Positions 7,540-15,345 of a stretch of DNA of 64,000 nucleotides are shown here, piece after piece. The notes below the pieces were generated by a model, which was not told the origin of the DNA, did no database searches, and saw only the letters and a program-made list of their open reading frames with translations. Each line of letters begins with the position of its first letter. Position 1 is the first letter of the stretch. A program made the translations under genes and the position numbers. The DNA comes from Solirubrobacterales bacterium (GTDB taxonomy: Bacteria > Actinomycetota > Thermoleophilia > Solirubrobacterales > 70-9), in the NCBI GenBank assembly GCA_025450585.1, contig JANWHD010000028.1, forward strand, positions 30,294 to 94,293, written 5' to 3'.

Positions 7540-8049
7540 TTACTCCGCATGCCGCGACCAGAAGCGGACCCAGGTGCGTTCGGCGAGGATTCCCGCTTCC
7601 AGTGAGAGGCGCACTCCCGCGGGGAGGTCCGCACCGGCTCGTTTCATGATTTCCTCGTACTCGGCCAGCTTGCCGCGATGCGCTTCCACCTGCTCGGCCG
7701 CCATCGCGACCGGGTTGGCGCCGAAGAAGATCTTGAGCAGGGCCAGGTCGCGCATCTCGGTCAACTCCGCGGTCGGCTCGGCGAGCCACTCGCGCAGGGC
7801 CCTTTCCCCCTTCGCGGCCAACCGGTAGTGACGCCGCCGGCGCCCGCCGGTCTCGCGGCGTTCAGCCAAGTACCCGGTGGCTGTCAGGCGTTGGGGCTCG
7901 CTGTAGAGCTGAGCGTGCTGCAGCGACCAGAAGTTGCCGAGGCTGGCGGCGACCATGTTCTTCAAGTCGTAGGGGGTCGCCTCTCCGGCGGCCTCGACCA
8001 AGCCGAGGACGACGAAGGATGTGGGGGTGAGACGGATTTCGCTTGACAT
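7540..8049 (-). CDS. PadR-family transcriptional regulator
   Basis: The 169-residue protein has an N-terminal winged helix (LTPTSFVVLGLVEAAGEATPYDLKNMV... then a wing around RRETGGRRRRHYRLAAKGERAL) and a C-terminal coiled dimerisation domain containing EYEEIMKRAG. This is the PadR subfamily-2 layout. PadR proteins are usually repressors relieved by a phenolic or other small molecule, or controlled by expression. It is divergent from the carotenoid oxygenase gene with 44 bases between starts. Palindromic sites fill that gap, so it probably represses both. Its own start follows TATGAT by six bases, a leaderless arrangement. Confidence 0.88.
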   Translation of the reverse strand: MSSEIRLTPTSFVVLGLVEAAGEATPYDLKNMVAASLGNFWSLQHAQLYSEPQRLTATGYLAERRETGGRRRRHYRLAAKGERALREWLAEPTAELTEMRDLALLKIFFGANPVAMAAEQVEAHRGKLAEYEEIMKRAGADLPAGVRLSLEAGILAERTWVRFWSRHAE

Positions 8050-8055
8050 CCGTTC

Positions 8056-8093
8056 ATCATAGATGGTATTACTTAGACAGTCTATTTTAGACT
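8056..8093. promoter_or_regulatory. PadR operator and overlapping divergent promoters
   Basis: Two interleaved palindromes are present: TAGACAGTCTA (8074-8084) and AGTCTA-TTT-TAGACT (8079-8093), the latter ending directly at the oxygenase ATG. For padR (minus strand) a TATGAT hexamer (8061-8056) sits six bases before its start. For the oxygenase, possible -10 elements are TATTAC (8067-8072, 18 bases after TTGACA at 8043-8048) or TATTTT (8083-8088). The palindromes would block both transcripts. Binding by the PadR protein is inferred. Confidence 0.6.
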
Positions 8094-9533
8094 ATGACCG
8101 GAGAGGTCACGACGATGTACGAGCCACAGACCGCGCCCCGCCCCGCCTACGCGACGGGCTTCACGACGCTGGACTCCGAGCTGGAGCTCGACTCGCTCCC
8201 GCTCCAGGGATCGATTCCCGAGTGGCTGAACGGCACCCTCGTGCGCAACGGCCCGGCCAAGTTCGAGGTGGGCGAGCAGCCGCTGCGGCACTGGTTCGAC
8301 GGCCTCGCGATGCTGCACAAGTTCTCCTTCGGCGGCGGCAGGGTCTCCTACGCGAACCGCTTTCTGCGCAGCAATGCCTACCGTGAGGCCGAGCGGGGGC
8401 GGATCACCTACAGCGAGTTCGCAACCGACCCCTGCCGCTCGCTCTTCAAGCGCGCCGCGACGCTGTTCCGCCCCACCCCGACCGACAACTGCAACGTCAA
8501 CCTGACCCGTCTCGGCGACGAGTACGTGGCGATGACCGAGCTGCCCCTGCCCATCGCCTTCGACCCGGAGACCCTGGACACGATCGGCGTCGCCTTCACG
8601 GCCCCGGGCCAGCACGCCACAGCCCACCCCCACCACGACCCGCAGCGGGGAGAGTTGATCGCCTACGTCACCCACTTCGGCCCCCGCAGCGAGTACCGGA
8701 TCTTCGCTCAGCGCGATCGCACCCACCAGCGTCGCATCGCCTCGGCGCGGGTGAAGGAACCCTCCTACATGCACAGCTTCGCCCTCGCCGAGCGCTACGC
8801 GATCCTCGTCGCCTTCCCGCTCGTCGTCAACCCGCTGCGGCTCGCGACCGGCGCAAGGCCCTTCATCGAGAACTACGAGTGGAAGCCGGAGCAGGGGACG
8901 CTCGTGCTCGTCTTCGATCGCGAGGAGGGAAGGCTGCGCAGCCAGCACACGGCGAAGCCCTGCTTCTCCTTCCACCACGTCAACGCCTTCGAGCGTGACT
9001 CGGAGCTGGTCATCGACATGGCCGCCTACGACGATGCGTCGATCATCGACTCCCTCTACATGGATCGGGTCCGCTCCGCCCCCCCGTCGTCCCACCCCCG
9101 CCTCCTGCGCTACCGCGTTCCCCTCGAGGGTTCCGACGTCGGTGAAGAAATCCTCAGCGAGACCTACCTGGAGCTGCCCCGGATCGACTACACCCAGCGC
9201 AACGGGCGCCCCTACCGCTATGTGTGGGGGGTCGGGGCTCACCCCGACGGCGACGCCCCGGACTTCGTCGACCAGCTGGTCAAGATCGACGTCGAGAGCG
9301 GGGAGACCCTGTCCTGGTTCGAGCCGGGCTGCTACCCGGGGGAGCCGGTCTTCGTCCCCTCCCCAAAACCCGACCGGGCCGAGGACGACGGCGTCCTGCT
9401 CTCCGTCGTCCTAGACGGCCGCGACGCTCGCTCTTACCTGTTGGTTCTGCGCGCCGACAGCCTCGAGGAGCTGGGCCGGGCCGGCGTCCCCCACCACATC
9501 CCCTTCGGGTTCCACGGGCAGTACTTCAGCTGA
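8094..9533 (+). CDS. Carotenoid oxygenase (RPE65/CCD family)
   Basis: The 479-residue protein has the normal family length and the four iron-binding histidines in expected contexts: AHPHHD (His178), YMHSF (His227), FHHVNAFE (His295) and FGFHGQ near the C-terminus (His474). The N-terminal PLQGSIPEWLNGTLVRNGP motif is also typical. The family uses Fe(II) and O2 to cleave carotenoids or stilbenoid/apocarotenoid double bonds. It is likely cytosolic or membrane-associated. The gene is alone on its strand, divergent from PadR and probably repressed by it. Because PadR proteins often sense phenolics, a stilbene- or lignin-type substrate is possible as well as a carotenoid; the sequence does not decide this. 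Confidence 0.9.
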   Translation: MTGEVTTMYEPQTAPRPAYATGFTTLDSELELDSLPLQGSIPEWLNGTLVRNGPAKFEVGEQPLRHWFDGLAMLHKFSFGGGRVSYANRFLRSNAYREAERGRITYSEFATDPCRSLFKRAATLFRPTPTDNCNVNLTRLGDEYVAMTELPLPIAFDPETLDTIGVAFTAPGQHATAHPHHDPQRGELIAYVTHFGPRSEYRIFAQRDRTHQRRIASARVKEPSYMHSFALAERYAILVAFPLVVNPLRLATGARPFIENYEWKPEQGTLVLVFDREEGRLRSQHTAKPCFSFHHVNAFERDSELVIDMAAYDDASIIDSLYMDRVRSAPPSSHPRLLRYRVPLEGSDVGEEILSETYLELPRIDYTQRNGRPYRYVWGVGAHPDGDAPDFVDQLVKIDVESGETLSWFEPGCYPGEPVFVPSPKPDRAEDDGVLLSVVLDGRDARSYLLVLRADSLEELGRAGVPHHIPFGFHGQYFS

Positions 9534-9602
9534 AGCGAGTCCTCCCCGACATCTCGAGGGTGAAACTTGCACGCGCGCCGCAACCTGTGACGAAATACGC
9601 CC

Positions 9603-10616
9603 ATGAGCGAGATGTCACTCCGGGCGCGCATGAAAATGCGGGTATTCGGCGTGAGCGAGGACGAAGTGAGCATGGAGCGCCGCGGCTTCACGGCCATCGA
9701 CGATCGGGCGCGCGAGCAGCTCGAGCGGGTCGCGCTCGTATTTCTCGAGGGGTACCACGCCGCCCTCTGCCTGACCGACCATGCCGCGCTGGCTCGGCGA
9801 CTCGACGCGACCGACGCCGAGTTTCGGGGCTTTGCCCATGAGGGCGCCGCGATGGGCCTCACAGTGCTCGACGCGGTGCTGCCTGGATCGGGGCGTTTGC
9901 GCTCGTTCCTGAGTGGGCCCGGGTTCCCCTACGCGTGGATGGCGCCGATCGGCTTCGGCTGGGCCCGGGCGCAGATGCGGCGGCGGCCGCGCCGGCCACA
10001 CCCCCTCGTCGACCCCCTGCTCGACTGGTTCGAGATGGACGGGGCCGGCTTCCACGACGGCTACTTCCAGCCGAACCGCTTCATCGAGGATCGCCACAGG
10101 CCGCGTCACCTGAAAGGGACCGCCGCTCGTGTATATGACCAGGGGATCGGACGAAGTCTCTGGTTCGTGCGAGGAGCCGACGTCGAGCGAATCGGGGCGA
10201 CGGTCGACCGCTTTCCCGCCGACCGGAGGCCAGACATCTGGAGCGGGGTGTCGAGCGCGGCCAGCTATGCGGGTGGCGTAGGCGAGGACGCCTTGCTCGC
10301 GCTGCGCAAGGAGGCCCATGCCTTCCCCCGAGACATCGCCCAGGGCGCCGCGTTCGCGATAAAGGCGCGGGTGGCAGGCGGAAACGTCACGCCGCATACC
10401 GAGCTTGCCAGCTCCATCTTCTGCCAGATGCCCGTCGCCGAGGTCGCCCGCTGCACGGACATGGCACGCGAGGGAATCGCGGTGGCGAGCCACGAGACAC
10501 CGTTCGACGCCTGGCGCGACCGGATCCGGGCGATGATCTGCGACGGTGAGCGCCCGGGCGATGAGCCCGACGTCCTTCCCGACATGCAGCCGGCTTCGCT
10601 GCTCAGGGGCGCCTAG
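9603..10616 (+). CDS. DUF1702 family protein
   Basis: The 337-residue protein matches my knowledge of DUF1702: an N-terminal RRGF....R..LE.V...FLEGYHAAL pattern, a central W.APIGFGWA segment, the highly conserved FE.DG.GFHDGYF core (residues about 140-152) and YDQG.GRSLWF. DUF1702 proteins occur beside polyketide synthases, including enediyne clusters, but their reaction is unknown. Here it opens a plus-strand gene series, with its stop three bases before the AfsA-like gene, so the two are co-translated. The start ATG at 9603 lacks a good ribosome binding site. No signal peptide. The family call is confident; the biochemical role is not known. Confidence 0.8.
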   Translation: MSEMSLRARMKMRVFGVSEDEVSMERRGFTAIDDRAREQLERVALVFLEGYHAALCLTDHAALARRLDATDAEFRGFAHEGAAMGLTVLDAVLPGSGRLRSFLSGPGFPYAWMAPIGFGWARAQMRRRPRRPHPLVDPLLDWFEMDGAGFHDGYFQPNRFIEDRHRPRHLKGTAARVYDQGIGRSLWFVRGADVERIGATVDRFPADRRPDIWSGVSSAASYAGGVGEDALLALRKEAHAFPRDIAQGAAFAIKARVAGGNVTPHTELASSIFCQMPVAEVARCTDMAREGIAVASHETPFDAWRDRIRAMICDGERPGDEPDVLPDMQPASLLRGA

Positions 10617-10619
10617 CCG

Positions 10620-11588
10620 ATGGTGACGGCCAGCGAGCCGCGGTCGGCGGCGGAGCTTCGGACGGACCGGCCCCTCGACCCGCAACTCGTCCACAAGAGC
10701 GCCTTCGAGCAGGTGTTCGTCACCGACTGGACCCATGACGCGGGTGAGAACTGGTGCACGGTCGCCGGCCGCCTGCCCCTGGCGCACGCGCGCTTCAGCG
10801 ACTCGGCGACCCCCTACCACGACATCCTCCTGATCGCGGAGACCGTACGCCAGGCCGGGCTCGTCGTCGCCTCAGAAATTCTGAACGTCGGGGACGACCG
10901 CCAGTTCCTGCTGCGCGAGATGAAAGTCGAACTCGATCCGGTCGAGCACGCCCGAAGGTGCCGCGACACGTGCGACGTGCTGATCGCCCACGACTCGACC
11001 AGCAAAGTCAAGATGCGCCCCGGTCGCGCGATGGTCGGAGGGTTCCTGCGCGCGCAGGTGACGATCGGGGGGCGGCCGGCGGGGGTCTGCGAGGTGACGG
11101 GTGCCTGGGTGCCGAACGATTTCTACGAAAGCTTCCGGAGCGGCAACACATCGCAGGAGACGAGCCCGCCCACGCCACCGGCACACGGGGACCTCGAGAC
11201 GCGCACCGGCAAGCTCAATCCGGCGAACAGCGTGATCACGCCCATACGCCCCACCGGCCAGGCTCATAGCTATGAGGCCTCACTGGCGATCGACACCGAG
11301 GATCCAACGTTCTTCGACCATCCCCTCGATCACATTCCCGGCCTCTGCCTCCTCGAGGGGTTGCAGCAGATTGCGCTGGCGGCAGCCTGTGAGGAGCTGG
11401 CGGTCGACCACGCGACCGTGCTCGTCTCCGCGATGCAGATGAAGTTCTCCCGCATCGTGGAGTTCCAGCCCGACGTGGTCTGCACAGTGACACTCGATGA
11501 CGACTGCCGCGCCGGCAGGGTCGGCTGCGCGCAGGGCGGCAGGGCCTGCTGCGAGGGCACGATCCGGATCGCCCGTCCCGATCGATGA
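10620..11588 (+). CDS. AfsA-like (A-factor biosynthesis) double-hotdog protein
   Basis: The 322-residue protein shows both AfsA hotdog repeats. The first has VHKSAFEQVFVTDW, PLAHARFSD, YHDILLIAETVRQAG; the second has FFDHPLDHIPGLCLLEGLQQIALAAA. In Streptomyces, AfsA condenses a beta-ketoacyl-ACP with dihydroxyacetone phosphate, the first step to gamma-butyrolactone signals. Here it sits directly after DUF1702 and overlaps the next flavoprotein gene by ATGA, with a type II ketosynthase/ACP operon 20 kb away that could provide a beta-ketoacyl-ACP. No gamma-butyrolactone receptor gene is adjacent; the only TetR protein lies with alkB. It may therefore make a structural lipid or metabolite rather than a hormone. 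Family is confident; product is inference. Confidence 0.85.
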   Translation: MVTASEPRSAAELRTDRPLDPQLVHKSAFEQVFVTDWTHDAGENWCTVAGRLPLAHARFSDSATPYHDILLIAETVRQAGLVVASEILNVGDDRQFLLREMKVELDPVEHARRCRDTCDVLIAHDSTSKVKMRPGRAMVGGFLRAQVTIGGRPAGVCEVTGAWVPNDFYESFRSGNTSQETSPPTPPAHGDLETRTGKLNPANSVITPIRPTGQAHSYEASLAIDTEDPTFFDHPLDHIPGLCLLEGLQQIALAAACEELAVDHATVLVSAMQMKFSRIVEFQPDVVCTVTLDDDCRAGRVGCAQGGRACCEGTIRIARPDR

Positions 11589-12958
11589 CCGCGCAAGAGC
11601 GACAGCCGCTGAGAATCGCCGTCGTCGGAGGAGGCATCGCCGGAATGGCCGCCGCGGAGGAGGTCGGCGCGCGCGGGCATCGAGCGGAGATATTCGAGGC
11701 GACGGCAGGCCTCGGAGGGAGGATCGCACCCGATGGCCTGGCCTCCCGGGAGATCTTCCTCGGCGGCAAGAACATCGGCCGTCGCTACCGACGGTTCCGC
11801 GAGCTCTTCGACCGCCGGGGCCGGGCCGACTACGAAGTCTTCGGACCGGAGTCGGGACAGGTCTGGCGCGGTCGAGTGAGAGAGCTGTCCTTCAGCTCAC
11901 CCTCGATGAAACTGCGACTGGGAGGTCGGTTGGTGTTGCGCGGACAGGTGGGTGGCGGCAGGCGCTTTCTGCGCCTCGCCCGGCAGGTGAAACGCGATCC
12001 GGGAAGCGCCCACCTCGGCGATCGATTCTTCGAGGACCTCGCCCTCGAAACCGGCGATCCGACCATCCCCGAATACGTGGGCACAGCTCTTTGCCGAGAC
12101 GTCGTCCGCCACATGACGGTGAGGATGAACGCTGCCGAGCCCGAGGAGTGCCACCTCGGGAATATGGGAACAAACCTGGGTCTGATCGTCGACCGGTTCG
12201 ATCAACTGACCGGAACGGCGCTCGGGGACTGGATCCGGACCGTTCAAACCGTTCATACAACCCACACGAGGACGCGGATCGCCGGGCTGACGAGGAAAGG
12301 TGAGCGTGTCAGCGGCATCGTCGGCGTGAATGGAGACGAGCGTCGTTTCGACGGCGTCGTGCTCGCCCTGCCGGCCCACGCGGCCGCCCTGGTGATAGGC
12401 GAGCAGGAGGCGGCCCTGTCGAGTCTCCTCTGCACGATCCGCTACTTCCCGGTCGGCGTGGTGGTCGCCGAATATGACCGTCCGGCTTTCCCCGAGGCCT
12501 TCGCCGCACTCACGGCGCCCGAGGGAATGGCTCTCAGCAACGCCGGCTCGTATGGCCTTCGGGATCGGCACATCGTGCGCTACACGTTCAGCGGGCGGAG
12601 TGCACGCGACCGGATTCGCCCGGACCTGTTCGATCCCGAGGCGCTCTTGAGCGAGGCGGAGGGCTTTCTCGGTCGCTACGCGCCGGTCGCCCGTGCTCGT
12701 CGACTGGACTTCGCGGCGCGCGCTTTTCAGCCGGGGCTTTGTGCCTACCGCCAGGATCACGCGGTGTGCCTGCGCGAGGTGAGGGCCCGGCTCTCGGCAC
12801 TCCCCGGACTGGCACTGGCGGGCGACTACATGCGGGGCGCATCTCTGGAGGCGTGTGTGCGCTCGGGGCAGGAGGCCGCCGAGCGGGTGCTGACGGGGGC
12901 CCACCGAGCCGACGGAAGTCAGGTCGAGCCCGTCGGCGACCATGCGAGTGTCGGCTGA
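11585..12958 (+). CDS. FAD-dependent amine oxidase/desaturase-like oxidoreductase
   Basis: The 457-residue protein starts with a Rossmann dinucleotide motif (VVGGGIAGMAAAEEVGARGH) and a following GLGGRI loop, and ends with a second FAD-binding segment (LPGLALAGDYMRGASLEACVRSGQEAAERVL), as in protoporphyrinogen oxidase, phytoene desaturase and monoamine oxidase-like enzymes. It overlaps the AfsA-like gene by four bases, so it belongs to the same transcript. It probably oxidises or dehydrogenates an intermediate of the pathway. A membrane anchor is not obvious. A role in carotenoid desaturation is less likely because no phytoene synthase is nearby. Confidence 0.8.
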   Translation: MTAQERQPLRIAVVGGGIAGMAAAEEVGARGHRAEIFEATAGLGGRIAPDGLASREIFLGGKNIGRRYRRFRELFDRRGRADYEVFGPESGQVWRGRVRELSFSSPSMKLRLGGRLVLRGQVGGGRRFLRLARQVKRDPGSAHLGDRFFEDLALETGDPTIPEYVGTALCRDVVRHMTVRMNAAEPEECHLGNMGTNLGLIVDRFDQLTGTALGDWIRTVQTVHTTHTRTRIAGLTRKGERVSGIVGVNGDERRFDGVVLALPAHAAALVIGEQEAALSSLLCTIRYFPVGVVVAEYDRPAFPEAFAALTAPEGMALSNAGSYGLRDRHIVRYTFSGRSARDRIRPDLFDPEALLSEAEGFLGRYAPVARARRLDFAARAFQPGLCAYRQDHAVCLREVRARLSALPGLALAGDYMRGASLEACVRSGQEAAERVLTGAHRADGSQVEPVGDHASVG

Positions 12959-12990
12959 GACAGGCGACGTCAACCAAGGAAGGAGCAACG

Positions 12991-13551
12991 ATGGAGAACA
13001 GCACGGGAGCGGCAATCGCCGGCGAGGGCACCAACGGCTCCACAACGGACGGGCCTCGCCACTACGAGCCGGGCAACATCATCATCTTCGACCAGCCGTG
13101 GGAGAACCTGCGACTCGGCGACACGTTCCAGACCCGCTCGCGAACTATCACGGAGGCGGATGTGGTCCAGTTCGCCGCGATGACCGGCGATTGGCACCCG
13201 GCCCACTCCGATGAGACATGGGCGACGGAAAACATGTTCGGGCGCCGGGTCGCCCATGGAATGCTGATCGTTTCCTACTCGCTGGGACTGGTGCCGAACG
13301 ATGCCATCCTCGCGCTGCGAAGGATCCGGAGCATCAACTTCAAGCAACCGGTGTTCTTCGGCGACACGATCCACGTGCTGGGAAAGGTCGCCGAGAAGCG
13401 TGAGATGGGCCCCGAGGTCGGCATGGTGCTCGGACGCTGGCGAACGAAGAATCAAGACGACGAAACGATTTGCACCATGGAGCTCGAAGCCCTCTGGCGT
13501 CGCGAGGGAGCGTCCCAGGAGGCCATGAGCGCAATCCAGAGTCCGCAGTAG
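12991..13551 (+). CDS. MaoC-type (R)-enoyl hydratase/dehydratase, catalytically intact
   Basis: The 186-residue hotdog protein has the hydratase signature FAAMTGDWHPAHSDE with the catalytic Asp and His, then FGRRVAHGMLIVSYSLGLVP. Such enzymes hydrate enoyl thioesters or dehydrate beta-hydroxyacyl thioesters on CoA or ACP. The ATG at 12991 follows a strong AAGGAAGGAG. A longer in-frame opening upstream is antisense to nothing but overlaps the previous gene, so it was not used. It is a recognisable paralogue of the protein encoded at 29742-30233, which has lost these residues. It would supply a dehydratase for the ACP-bound chain made by the minus-strand operon. Confidence 0.87.
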   Translation: MENSTGAAIAGEGTNGSTTDGPRHYEPGNIIIFDQPWENLRLGDTFQTRSRTITEADVVQFAAMTGDWHPAHSDETWATENMFGRRVAHGMLIVSYSLGLVPNDAILALRRIRSINFKQPVFFGDTIHVLGKVAEKREMGPEVGMVLGRWRTKNQDDETICTMELEALWRREGASQEAMSAIQSPQ

Positions 13552-13553
13552 TA

Positions 13554-14906
13554 GTGAGGGAGCTGCCCAAGACGTGCTTGGTCGGCGCGGGCGCCTCGGG
13601 GATTACGACCGCACGGTCACTCGCCGCACGTGGGGTGCCGTTCGACTGGTTCGAGAAGGGAGACCGAGTCGGCGGGATCTGGGCATTTGAAAACGAGAGC
13701 GGCCTGTCCTCCGCCTACCGCCAACTGCACATCAATGTCTCGCGTGCGCGCATCGAGTTCTCCGACCATCCGATGTCCGACTCGATCGCTCAGTACCCCC
13801 ACCACACCGAACTGGCCCGATACTTCGACGACTACGTCCAGCGCTTCGAACTCCACCGGAACCTGCGACTCATGACGGAGGTACGCCGAGCCCGAATCCG
13901 CGACGGGATATGGGAGGTCGAACTGAGTAGCGGCAAGACCTGCCACTACGACGCCCTGATCGTCGCCAACGGCCATCACTCGGCTCCCCGCTGGCCAACA
14001 CCTCCTCCGCCCGGCGAATTCTCCGGCGAGCAGATGCACTCGCACGACTACCGGGACAACACCATGCTGCGCGGCAGGGACGTCCTGGTCGTGGGCCTCG
14101 GCAACAGCGCCTGCGACATCGCGGTGGAGTCGAGCATGGCCGCACGCAACACATACCTCTCGGTACGGCGCGGAGCGCACGTCCTGCCGAAGACGATGTG
14201 GCGCTGGACGTACGATCAAGTGCCCGGTCTCGAGTACGCACTCGGCAGGGGGATCGGCATCGGGGGCTTCGGGCTCCGGCTTCCATGGCGACTGCGGCAG
14301 TGGTGGCTCGACCGGGGACATCGCCTGAGCGTCGGCCGAATGGACCTCTACGGGCTGCCGGCCCCGGAGCACGACTTCGGCGCCACGCACCCCACCATCT
14401 CTCCACGGCTCCTCGACTGCCTGTCGAACGGCGAGGTCGAGCCCAGGCCTGCAATCGAGCGACTGGACGGTGAGCTCGTGCATTTCACCGATGGAAGCGC
14501 CGCTCGAGCCGATCTCATCATCTGGTGCACCGGGTACGAGATCGGCTTTCCGTTCCTGGATCCCACCCTGGCACCGGTCGACAGGCAGAACGAGATCGAG
14601 ATGTACTGGAACGTATTCAGCCCGGATGTCCCCAGCCTTGCGTTCGTGGGACTCCTTCAGCCAGCCGCGGGCTCCACCATGCAGATCTCCGAGATCCAGG
14701 GGAAGTGGGTCGCCTCCTACCTCTCAGGGGAATACGCCCTTCCGTCGCAGGCGGAAATGAGGCGCAGCATCGCGGGACAACGCCAACGGGACTCCCGCCG
14801 TCTGGTCGCTTCGACGCGCCACACGGTGCAGGTCGAGCAGTTCGACTTCGCCTGGCGTCTCCGCCGCGAGCTCCGCAGGGGACGGCGTCGAGCCCGGGTA
14901 GCCTGA
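13554..14906 (+). CDS. Flavin-containing monooxygenase (FMO-like), intact motifs
   Basis: With the GTG at 13554, two bases after the MaoC stop, the protein has 450 residues. It carries the FAD motif GAGASG (11-16), GGIW, the FMO identifying sequence FSGEQMHSHDY (157-167 region) and the NADPH motif GLGNSA (181-186). FMOs and Baeyer-Villiger enzymes use NADPH and O2 to oxygenate N, S or carbonyl carbon. A longer frame extending into the MaoC gene (13470) was rejected because homology begins at residue 8 of the chosen form. It is followed by a small membrane protein and a diverged FMO paralogue. A role in hydroxylation or Baeyer-Villiger oxidation of the pathway product is inferred. Confidence 0.83.
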   Translation: MRELPKTCLVGAGASGITTARSLAARGVPFDWFEKGDRVGGIWAFENESGLSSAYRQLHINVSRARIEFSDHPMSDSIAQYPHHTELARYFDDYVQRFELHRNLRLMTEVRRARIRDGIWEVELSSGKTCHYDALIVANGHHSAPRWPTPPPPGEFSGEQMHSHDYRDNTMLRGRDVLVVGLGNSACDIAVESSMAARNTYLSVRRGAHVLPKTMWRWTYDQVPGLEYALGRGIGIGGFGLRLPWRLRQWWLDRGHRLSVGRMDLYGLPAPEHDFGATHPTISPRLLDCLSNGEVEPRPAIERLDGELVHFTDGSAARADLIIWCTGYEIGFPFLDPTLAPVDRQNEIEMYWNVFSPDVPSLAFVGLLQPAAGSTMQISEIQGKWVASYLSGEYALPSQAEMRRSIAGQRQRDSRRLVASTRHTVQVEQFDFAWRLRRELRRGRRRARVA

Positions 14907-14910
14907 CGGG

Positions 14911-15309
14911 ATGGAGCCGACGCGCTGGTTGGCGGTGATTGCCCTACTGGGCCTGCCTGGTGTGGCCTTCGGAGGCTGGGCTCTGCTGACCTACATCACC
15001 GGCAGGGAGGGTCTCTCGCCGGCCCAGCAGCGCTTCTTCCGGGACGGCCACGCCCACGCCGGCGTACTGCTCGTGCTCTCCCTCGTCTATGTCAGTTATC
15101 TGGACGACACCGGCTTCTCGGAAGGCCTCCAGTGGGCGGCCGGGTTGACGCTGTTCGCGGGCGTAACGGCCCAGTCAAGTGGCTTCTTTCTGCACATGGC
15201 CGCCGTCGACACGTCCTCCCCATCGGCCGGGACGAAGCTGACTCGAGCCGGTGCACTGCTGATCGGCGCTGCCCTCGTCGCGCTTGCGATCGGCCTCATC
15301 GTCGCGTAA
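14911..15309 (+). CDS. Small four-helix membrane protein, unknown
   Basis: The 132-residue protein contains four predicted membrane segments (about residues 7-29, 50-66, 74-97 and 109-131). A His pair occurs at the start of helix 2 (RDGHAHAGVLL), and another His in helix 3 (FFLHMAAV). The spacing could bind heme or metal, but no family is recognised. It lies four bases after the first FMO gene and before the second, so it is part of the same gene series. A TAGCCT hexamer six bases before the ATG may also allow separate leaderless expression. It might anchor or serve the two flavoenzymes; this is inference. Confidence 0.65.
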   Translation: MEPTRWLAVIALLGLPGVAFGGWALLTYITGREGLSPAQQRFFRDGHAHAGVLLVLSLVYVSYLDDTGFSEGLQWAAGLTLFAGVTAQSSGFFLHMAAVDTSSPSAGTKLTRAGALLIGAALVALAIGLIVA

Positions 15310-15338
15310 TTGCGCGCTCCCTACCCCCTCTCTACTGT
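15310..15338 (+). promoter_or_regulatory. Candidate internal leaderless promoter for the second FMO gene
   Basis: TTGCGC (15310-15315), a 17-base spacer and TACTGT (15333-15338) lie seven bases before a GTG at 15346. This supports that GTG as the start and gives the second FMO and the exporter their own promoter within the cluster. Confidence 0.45.
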
Positions 15339-15345
15339 CCGCGCC

